Positions 57,166 to 64,000 of a stretch of DNA of 64,000 nt are shown here, in pieces. Each line of letters opens with the position of its first letter. The first letter of the stretch is position 1. Source of the DNA: Bremia lactucae. Lineage: Eukaryota; Oomycota; Peronosporomycetes; Peronosporales; Peronosporaceae. The stretch spans positions 14,507,194 through 14,571,193 of the forward strand of contig NC_090610.1 in assembly GCF_004359215.1 (NCBI RefSeq), given 5' to 3'. The notes under the pieces were generated by a model that saw nothing but the letters and a program-made list of their open reading frames with translations, was not told the DNA's origin and did not search any database. The translations under genes were made by a program, and so were the position numbers.

Positions 57166-57601
57166 CACCCCGTTACAATTTCCGTTGCTCTTACTTGTGT
57201 TTAACACAAAAACTCGGTTTAGGCAATGAAATTTAGTAAATTGTGTCACGTCTAACGAAGAATTTTAAAATAGCATGAGATTAAAATTAAAATTAAGTTG
57301 TTTGACGGCGTTCTTTAAAACTGGTGCACCAAAAACGTCCAGCAAACTATATTTGTCTAAATATGCGACCCGGTGTTGCTGTCAAATGGCTCGTATTACG
57401 AAACGCAAAAAATGCGAAATTGGAAGCATTTTAAGCTCATGATTTTAATGATTGCGTATTTATTGTCGCAGCCTCATCTATCTGTAGTCATTAGATCGTG
57501 ATGTGCCTCACATAAAGTAAATATTGGGTGAGACGCCTATTACAATTGAGCACTCGTCTCCACTCCTTCACTGCTCACTACCGCATTCGTTATAAAGCCC
57601 G
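57166..57601 (+). promoter_or_regulatory. Upstream region of the SCP2-domain gene
   Basis: 436 bp between the A5 LTR and the ATG at 57602. GCTCACTACCGCATTCG (57571-57587) loosely resembles the oomycete initiator (GCTCATT...CA), but with several mismatches. No ORF. Confidence 0.35.
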
Positions 57602-59113
57602 ATGTCTGGTGGTAACAGCACTGAGAGCGAATCAGAAGCCTATGCTTCTTTGTCTAACATCTCAGCTGCGCAGCCCCAAAAAGAACGTGAAATCGACGAA
57701 GTCATGGATTTTCTTAAGTTTAGCGTTAAGCCCAGCGCGAGCTTCGGGGGTACGATCCTGTTTAGATTTAAAGATAAGGACGACCCTGAACCAAAGACTA
57801 CGTACGCCGTGGAAGTAAGTGATATGCGGAAAGTGACGACGCGCAAGAACGTTAACGCGCGCGAAGAGCGTCCTACGTGCGAAGTGACCCTCTCGATGGA
57901 CGACTTTCTTTGGATATACTCCGGTAAGGCTTCTAGCACCGACCTCGCCAAGCTATTTTATGCTGGCCGTGTCGTCATCAGTGGTTATGCTTTTCGTACA
58001 GTGTCAAGATTTGCACAGAGCTTTGACTTTTCATCCGAAAAGTGGCTCAATTTTTACGCCAAACGAGAAATGGAGCAGACAATGAACGGTAGTAGCCGTT
58101 CTTTTAGTGCGGAAAATAGTCCCACAGATCCTGTTTCGCTTTCGAAAGACCATTGGTATTTTTACACAACAAATCTATTACACATCTCCAAGTTGCGGCG
58201 TCTACTATGGGAGACCTCACTCGTCAGTCTTTTTGGAAAGAAGATCGTTTTGGAAAGCATCTCGCGCAGTTCCACGCCAAAAATCATATGCGATAGATGT
58301 AACGTTATATTAAGCGCTATCGGAATTTCAAATCTCATGTGGACGACCTACAAGCATCCTACAAGCTCACTTATCCAGTCAGACCAGCTATACTACAAGC
58401 ACGATTTGCGTGCTGACCTTGAGAAATTTCTGAACCCTTGCACAAAGCAGTCAAGCAAAGTTACTAATTCCATTTTGATGAATAAGTCCGAACAGACTGC
58501 AGAAATCGTGTTTGATTTCCTTAGCGAGGAATTCGTTGACGCTGTAAAGCTCAGTGCCAAAGAACGTCAGCAGCGCCGGCATCGCCGCCGCGTGGATTTT
58601 GGTGATGCTGGTATGGCGCAGCTAGACAAGCTGGTGAAGGTGATTGGAAAGGGTGGTCACTCAAATTTGAAGCGAGACAACTGCTCGAAGTACGTGCCTG
58701 CCCCCGAAGTGCTTTTGCACGGGTTCCGCGTGAACGTTGCTGTTATCATGGACGCTTTAAAGGAAAAGGCTTTTGGACGTAAGGCACTGCACAAAATCCC
58801 TGCCCCCGAGATGGCGTGGTTGATGCGCAACAGGCGCTCTGGGAGCATGGTAATCTCGGATTGCAGCAATAGTCGCGGAGATTTGAAAAATGAAGCAAAC
58901 TTGGCATTGCCGGCTTCAACTCTGCCGAGCTTTCCGCAAAGTATAATCGTGGAAGTCAATCGTGCTAAAATCGCTCGGAATCGTAAGCGCTTTGCATTGC
59001 CTAGGCAGCGCATTAAGGCTAAAATTGCGACATTTTCGCGCGAATTGGTCAGTCAGAGGAATCCAGTCACATCTCATCTTGATGAGCACCTTGTTTTCTC
59101 CGATTATTTATAG
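57602..59113 (+). CDS. SCP2 sterol-transfer-domain protein
   Basis: 503 residues, single exon, ATG at 57602 (MSGGNSTESE). Residues about 33-145 form an SCP2-like lipid-binding domain: MDFLKFSVKPSASFGGTILF, TYAVEVSDM, CEVTLSMDDFLWIYSGKAS, LFYAGRVVISGYAF. Such domains bind sterols, fatty acids or phospholipids in a hydrophobic pocket. The remaining ~350 residues have no domain I can name. They hold a Ser-rich linker (about 160-180), a middle part with two CxxC-like cysteines (ICDRCNVIL) and a strongly basic segment (ERQQRRHRRRVDF, about residue 325) that could bind nucleic acid or membranes. I see no signal peptide and no C-terminal SKL peroxisome signal. The next gene starts 118 bp downstream on the same strand. 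Confidence 0.8.
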   Translation: MSGGNSTESESEAYASLSNISAAQPQKEREIDEVMDFLKFSVKPSASFGGTILFRFKDKDDPEPKTTYAVEVSDMRKVTTRKNVNAREERPTCEVTLSMDDFLWIYSGKASSTDLAKLFYAGRVVISGYAFRTVSRFAQSFDFSSEKWLNFYAKREMEQTMNGSSRSFSAENSPTDPVSLSKDHWYFYTTNLLHISKLRRLLWETSLVSLFGKKIVLESISRSSTPKIICDRCNVILSAIGISNLMWTTYKHPTSSLIQSDQLYYKHDLRADLEKFLNPCTKQSSKVTNSILMNKSEQTAEIVFDFLSEEFVDAVKLSAKERQQRRHRRRVDFGDAGMAQLDKLVKVIGKGGHSNLKRDNCSKYVPAPEVLLHGFRVNVAVIMDALKEKAFGRKALHKIPAPEMAWLMRNRRSGSMVISDCSNSRGDLKNEANLALPASTLPSFPQSIIVEVNRAKIARNRKRFALPRQRIKAKIATFSRELVSQRNPVTSHLDEHLVFSDYL

Positions 59114-59231
59114 AAAGAAACAAACCCTGGCGGGACATAACTTAATGACATTTTTATCTCATTTAAAGCAAGTTTTACATTTCGTGGATTGCTCTAGTTA
59201 CAAGCACTCATATTTATCTATATTTATCCGA

Positions 59232-60650
59232 ATGTTATCAGCCAGTCAAAAGCATAAGAGTAGCATGAAAAGCTTGGACGATCACACGCCCGATGAGATC
59301 TACTGTGACAGCCAAGCTTTTGATATTGACTTCCATCCAAAGGCTAACATTGTTGCAGTCGGCTGCATTGATGGCGTTGTTCAAATGTAAGAGCATCGCA
59401 AAGGATTTTAGTTACCAGAACTGAGAATTTAGTACTGTTTGGGCAGATACAAATACTCGGACGAGATGAATACGAAGCTTATAGACATAAAAAACCACCA
59501 GGAGGCCGTACGAGCGTTGCTTTTTTCACCAGATGGACAGAGTACATAAAAACTTTCCGAAGTTGATGCCAATCCACGCGCTGACATGGTGTTTATGTGA
59601 GCAGCCCTGTATACAGCATCGACGGACAAATCTATTCGTGCCTTTGACATACAAGGAAAACCTGTCTGGGCGGAAATGCGTGCACACGAGTAAGAATGAA
59701 ATTGCGTCCTATCTATTTGAAAAATCCTGAAGCTTGTTGTGGTACCAGCCATCCGGTCAATCGCTTACATGAGCTTTCAGATAACGTGTTTGTCAGCGGA
59801 GATGACCAAGGTTGCATTAAAATTTGGGACACACGACAACACCGCTGCTTATCGGAATTCAAAGAGCACACCGTGAGCCACAGCGTACACTAGGACCATA
59901 CGTATTTGATTGTGTTAATAATTTCTATAGGATTACATTTCTGGATTCGCAACAACATCAGCGCAGGACCATTTGCTAGCAACGAGCGGAGACGGACGTT
60001 TGTCAGCGTACGATTTGCGAAAAAATGCTTTGGTAGGCAAAAGTGACGAGCTTGACGACGAATTGCTCTCTATCGCGGTAATCAAGAACGGCCGGAAGAT
60101 TGTGTGCGGCTCGCAAGATGGAGTGCTAGTTATTTTCAGTTGGGGGATTTGGGGCGACATGTCAGATCGTTTTCCTGGCCATCCGGATTCTGTTGAGGCG
60201 GTCCTTAAAGTGGATGAAGACACGATTCTTACGGGATCAAGCGATGGCATCGTTCGGTACGTTTGATAAGTCATGCGTTCGCAGATGAGTGACCAAAAGT
60301 TAATGAAAATCGCGCTTGTGTGACCCAGTGTGGTTCAGCTACACCCAAATAAGCTCCTGGGAGTTATTGGTGACCACGAAGACTTTCCCGTGGAAAATCT
60401 CAAGTTTACTTACGACAGAAAAATTATTGGTAGCGTTTCGCACACCAATAAAGTTCACTTCTGGGACGTGGCGTATCTGTTTGAGGACGATGACGAAGAG
60501 GATGAAGACGACAATGAAAAAGTCGACTCAACGATAGACACTAACATGCAGGATGTAGATAGCGACGATGATGTATCAGGCAGAAATGATGCCTTTGAAC
60601 GTCGCAGGGCATTTCCCACAGCCAATGAGCTCTTTTTCTCGGACTTGTAA
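59232..60650 (+). CDS. WD-repeat protein, WDR55/Jip5-like
   Basis: Six exons: 59232-59386, 59447-59541, 59605-59689, 59749-59872, 59931-60256, 60329-60650; total 1,107 bp, 368 residues. All five introns (60, 63, 59, 58 and 72 bp) are GT...AG, and the joins keep frame. The protein is a beta-propeller of WD40 repeats: FDIDFHPKANIVAVGCIDG, ALLFSPDGQTLYTASTDKS, VFVSGDDQGCIKIWDTR, LLATSGDGRLSAYDLR, KIVCGSQDGVLVIFSW, LTGSSDGIVRVVQLHPNKLL. It has an acidic C-terminal stretch (DDDEEDEDDNEK) and ends ANELFFSDL, as in WDR55 relatives. Known relatives are nucleolar proteins needed for rRNA processing. The start at 59232 is the first ATG in frame that leads directly into the first repeat; upstream frame sequence overlaps the previous gene. 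Confidence 0.9.
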
Positions 60651-61735
60651 ATCGTTTATCTCTAACATTCGACCATAGCAAAAAAACATTTTTGGATGCG
60701 TTTCACCAATGTATAACTGTCCCCCTTAATATTAAACCATAAAGTAACCACATTCAGAATACTTGATGTGATTATGCACGACGACAAGCTACGACACAGT
60801 GCACTGTTAAAGGCCTGGTATTTTTTTGTATTTTCACAGAATATCTAGCTTAGCGACATCCTTGATGCCATTTTCGTAGCACCAGCTGCTACTAACAATT
60901 GCATCGCTCATTGATTTAGCATAAGAAAACACGGGTTTCCAAAATCATCGAAATAAGGCATCAAATAAGAAAATGCCAATTTAGCGTGTATCTGCTGAGC
61001 TATTACGAAGTGGAGAAGCAGAACGCAGTGCGTTAAATATTTTCCGAGTCACTGCAAATCGTATCAAGTTATAAAAAGTGGGTAGCGCTGAAGCGAAGAA
61101 TGAGGAGGGAATGGTCCATGAATCTGGTACTCCAAAACTTTATGATGCCAAAGCGACAAGCGTAATAGCTTAGATGAGCCACGTCAGAAAAAACAAACGG
61201 GTGCCTTGAATTGTACTTAAGCAGTACCTTGTGCTTTCAAGGCAAGCTGGCCTGTTGTAAAGGAATGCGGCAACCCCTTCGACGATATCCTAAATCGTTA
61301 CAATTTGTTACTTTTGCTCAAACTTTGATCGTCTTGCGGAATGGACAACCAGGCGGCATGCAAAACGTTCGAAGCAAAGCCAGTTTCTGATTGGTAGGTG
61401 TGGTATCACATACAAAACCAAAAGTAACCCGTCAGTACCCTCTTCCTCGCGCGCGGCAAGACAACAGTTAGAGAAAAGAGCGCGGCACTTGCTTTTCTCG
61501 AGACAGCTTCAAGCACTCTGCTTGGTCCGCTGGTCTGCTGCTCTTTTCACGTTAGCGGCCTACTTTCATAGTCGCAGACAGGCCATCGTTTTGTTCTTCT
61601 CTCTTAGCGACAGATCGTACTTAGAGCATCATCAGGTCGCCGCCAAGACAGTCCGAGTGTAGACCCTCAAATTAGCGCAAGAAGCTTCAGCAGGCTGACG
61701 ATTGAGGGACGACGGAAGCGTTGGTGACATCGGTC
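60651..61735. other. Intergenic region before the PDZ-like gene
   Basis: 1.1 kb without convincing ORFs or element sequence. It holds the WDR55-like 3' UTR and the promoter of the next gene. Confidence 0.45.
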
Positions 61736-64000
61736 ATGAAGAAAATGTCCCGCAAACCTTTTCGTAGTGGTCCACTTTTTTCCAGCAAGGCGAGTAGCTC
61801 AACGGCATCCAGCAACTCGTCCCCCAGCATGAACAACTCGGGAAGTGGCAGTCTTATGCGCCGCGCCACGTGGGCTGACAAGATTCGAGAAAAATTACCC
61901 CCGCTAGGCGAAAATGAGTATGAAGTGCTGTGGGAACGTGGTGTACTTGGCGTGATCTTTCTCGAAAGGGAAAAAGACGGCATTCCGTACGTGTCTAAAG
62001 CCACCGAATCTTGCATCTCCCCTGCAGTGAGCCAAGGAGACATTCTCACTTACGTCAATGTTGTGCGCTCAAAAGACCACTCGTTCTCAGATTTTTTTAA
62101 GATTTTGGCGACGATGAAAAAGCCCGTATTACTACGCTTTGAGCGCTTGTCGGCTAGCACCCCGCCTTCGGACGAAGACGATACGTCTGAGCTATTTAAT
62201 ATGCAGCACTCGAGTCTATCAAACACTAGTAATATTGCCGGCCAATTTGCAAGACAGAATATGCCCAATTTGGATGAGGGGGATCCCACAGGGAAGCACT
62301 GGAGAGCCGACTCTGCGCCCCAGAAAGATCAGAAACCGCCTAAGGCTACTCGAGGTGCGTTCTGGCGCGCACCGTCAGCCAAGGATGCTGACAAGTCCGC
62401 TCAGGTAGCTGTGTCTAATGCGGGACATGAACGTTCTCAAATTCGTCGACATGTGCCGAGTAGTAAAGACCAGCAAGCGTCACCAGAAGGTGTAGCCGCA
62501 AATAGAAGTGAGACTCAGACTTCACACCCACCGCTTAGTCCCCACGAGTATGAAGTGTTTTGGGAAACGGGCTCGCTGGGTTTATTTTTTGGTGAGAATC
62601 AATTGACAAACTTGCCTGTCGTGACTCGATCAACTTCAAGCGCCAATCCAGTGGTACGGCGTACTGTTGCTGTGAATGACACACTTGTATCGGCAAATGG
62701 CATTAAGTCAGCCGACTACACGTTTGAAGCATTCTTCAGTCGCCTACAAGAAATGAGCAAACCTGTGCGGCTGGTTCTCAAACGAAGACAGCCTAATGAA
62801 CAGGTTGTGATAATGAAACAAGGAGATCAAACGCAACAGCAGCGACTACAGCAATCGCAGCAGCAGCAACGTGAACAACTTTTTCTACGTGAACAGCAAC
62901 GTGAACAGCAACGTGAACAACAAGAGCGTGAACAACAGCAACAACACCTTGAACAACAGCAGCTTTTGCGTGAAAAACAAGAGCAGCAGCTGTTGCGAGA
63001 AAAACAAGAGCAGCATCTGTTGAGTGAAAAACAAGAGCAGCAATTACGTGAACAACAACTTCGCGACCAACGTCTGCGTGAGCAAGAACAACGCGAACAA
63101 AAGCATAATGAACGACTTGTGCGAGAACAGCGAGAACGCGAGGAACAAAAGCGTCGACATGAACATTCGTCAAGGAATATAACGCAATCTGTCTCAGCGG
63201 GCTCGAATTTTTTGTCAAGTGAGTCTGCAACTCAAGAAATGCTTCATCGTAATCAGCTGCCTAGCCCAACTATAAAGCGCGCATCGACCACACCACCATG
63301 TCCAACATCTCCTCAAGTTCTGGGATTTTCTAACAGTAATACCGGCCTCGGCCGAGCGAATGCACAGGTACCAACTTCTAAAAGTCCCATTATGTCGCAG
63401 ATTAAACGTGTGGCCCAAAAAATCTCGGCTTCAAACCACGAAGTTTCACCGAAGGCATATAACTTAATCAAAGTACAAAGCTTGCACGAATTTGCCACCT
63501 CGCCAAGTTCTCGTGGTTCGTGCGGCGCTTCGCCAAGCATGGGTAGCTCACCAAAGGTAAGCAGCTCACCGCTGGCTTCTCCTGTCTCGTCCTTGGCTGC
63601 AAGTGGGATCAGAAATGGAAAGAGCTATTTAAATTTGGCGAATAATGATTATTCATCTTTAGGAGAAAAGGATGGAAATGGTTTGATAAGCAAGGAATCG
63701 GGTCATAGTTCTTACGAATATTCTGGTAGTCGAACCCGGAATAATAGCAAGGAGATACGAGACCATCGGATGCCAACAAATGATGTGCATGAAAGAGAAC
63801 CAATATTATCCTCACTTGAAATGAAGACTCATCTCTTACCAACTGTACCATGTGATGTACCTGAGCATATTTTATTGTCAACTAATCAGGCAGGACCGAC
63901 TGCAGTTATTGAAGAAGCTGACGCTGGCTTTAATGTGTCAGTTGGGACTGGTGCCGACCCTAAATTTTTCGCAATGACTGTGGAAGATAATATGCATGAA
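61736..64000 (+). CDS. PDZ-like, Q/E/R-rich protein (3' end outside window)
   Basis: Open from ATG 61736 (MKKMSRKPFRS) for 755 codons to the window edge with no intron. The Ser-rich N-terminus is followed by two related PDZ-like domains at about residues 60-138 and 270-350. They share the start NEYEVLWERGVLGVIF / HEYEVFWETGSLGLFF and the end KPVLLRFER / KPVRLVLKR. Between residues about 364 and 475 lies a long Gln/Glu/Arg-rich stretch of EQQ, REQ and LLREKQEQ units, likely a coiled coil or single helix. After that the protein is Ser/Pro-rich with SSPKVSSSPLASP-like repeats, probably disordered and a target for phosphorylation. PDZ-like pairs with this EVxWE start are a type I associate with oomycete signalling or scaffold proteins; the exact role is unknown. 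Confidence 0.8.
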   Translation, partial: MKKMSRKPFRSGPLFSSKASSSTASSNSSPSMNNSGSGSLMRRATWADKIREKLPPLGENEYEVLWERGVLGVIFLEREKDGIPYVSKATESCISPAVSQGDILTYVNVVRSKDHSFSDFFKILATMKKPVLLRFERLSASTPPSDEDDTSELFNMQHSSLSNTSNIAGQFARQNMPNLDEGDPTGKHWRADSAPQKDQKPPKATRGAFWRAPSAKDADKSAQVAVSNAGHERSQIRRHVPSSKDQQASPEGVAANRSETQTSHPPLSPHEYEVFWETGSLGLFFGENQLTNLPVVTRSTSSANPVVRRTVAVNDTLVSANGIKSADYTFEAFFSRLQEMSKPVRLVLKRRQPNEQVVIMKQGDQTQQQRLQQSQQQQREQLFLREQQREQQREQQEREQQQQHLEQQQLLREKQEQQLLREKQEQHLLSEKQEQQLREQQLRDQRLREQEQREQKHNERLVREQREREEQKRRHEHSSRNITQSVSAGSNFLSSESATQEMLHRNQLPSPTIKRASTTPPCPTSPQVLGFSNSNTGLGRANAQVPTSKSPIMSQIKRVAQKISASNHEVSPKAYNLIKVQSLHEFATSPSSRGSCGASPSMGSSPKVSSSPLASPVSSLAASGIRNGKSYLNLANNDYSSLGEKDGNGLISKESGHSSYEYSGSRTRNNSKEIRDHRMPTNDVHEREPILSSLEMKTHLLPTVPCDVPEHILLSTNQAGPTAVIEEADAGFNVSVGTGADPKFFAMTVEDNMHE

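Noticed and set aside
58657..59013. Minus-strand ORF inside the SCP2-domain gene
   Set aside because: Shadow of a well-supported 503-codon gene.
62793..63230. Val/Ala/His-rich ORF on the minus strand
   Set aside because: Antisense shadow of the CAG/CAA-rich part of the PDZ-like gene.
1..64000. CRISPR arrays, tRNA genes, intact rRNA genes
   Set aside because: I looked for regular spaced repeats and cloverleaf-type sequences and found none; the 18S match is only a ~100-bp fragment.
1..64000. RxLR or Crinkler effector genes, common in oomycetes
   Set aside because: No ORF with a signal peptide followed by RxLR-EER or LxLFLAK-type motifs was seen.

Overview
This window looks like a transposon-rich stretch of an oomycete genome (Peronosporales-like: a Phytophthora or a downy mildew). 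The reasons are short GT-AG introns of 58-93 bp, compact host genes, oomycete-type gene content (split succinate dehydrogenase iron-sulfur gene, SCP2 protein, WDR55-like protein, PDZ-like protein), and a mass of decayed chromodomain-bearing Ty3/gypsy elements. There are no bacterial operons, CRISPR arrays or tRNA genes that I can see.

Layout. 1-2547: gag/protease end, leader and 5' LTR of a minus-strand Ty3/gypsy element (family D). 3042-4163: five-exon SDH2 gene (minus), followed by the start of a pogo/Tigger-like DNA transposon. The whole block 1303-4883 is repeated almost identically at 4885-8465, separated by one N at 4884; I read this as two overlapping contigs joined without merging, so SDH2 is probably single copy. 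8082-9407: pogo-like element with a broken transposase. 9408-15983: family A Ty3/gypsy element, minus strand (A1). 15984-23248: unclassified sequence, a family B LTR and a minus-strand Ty3 element (E). 23249-29876: family A element, plus strand (A2). 29877-33445: truncated family A element, minus strand (A3). 33446-34937: an unclassified repeat (H) split by a solo family B LTR. 34938-35419: copy of the 5' region of the TMEM41-like gene. 35420-41306: Ty3 chromovirus F, minus strand. 41753-42511: TMEM41-like VTT membrane protein. 44126-46206: two tandem TCAIM-like (DUF4460) mitochondrial genes. 46575-49941: a gag/integrase remnant (G), LTR pieces, an 18S rRNA fragment and a second copy of H. 49990-57165: family A element, plus strand (A5). 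57602-64000: host genes SCP2-domain protein, WDR55-like, and a PDZ-like/Q-rich protein running off the end.

How parts relate. Family A elements run LTR, gag, protease, RT, RNase H, integrase, chromodomain, then a conserved ORF on the opposite strand, then PPT and 3' LTR. The antisense ORF is open in A5, although the gag-pol beside it is broken. Two A copies (A2 and A5) appear to have exchanged halves: the left end of A2 and the right end of A5 share a CACCC flank and the most similar LTRs, and the copies carry a 100% identical tract of about 767 bp. Coding regions of families A, D and E are packed with perfect short hairpins, which host genes here do not show by eye. Host genes form two small islands (41.7-46.2 kb and 57.6-64 kb) plus SDH2, each bounded by elements.

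Limits: everything is read by eye. Element boundaries inside nested repeats, family names (A, B, D, E, F, G, H are labels used only here) and tRNA primer assignments are unverified.
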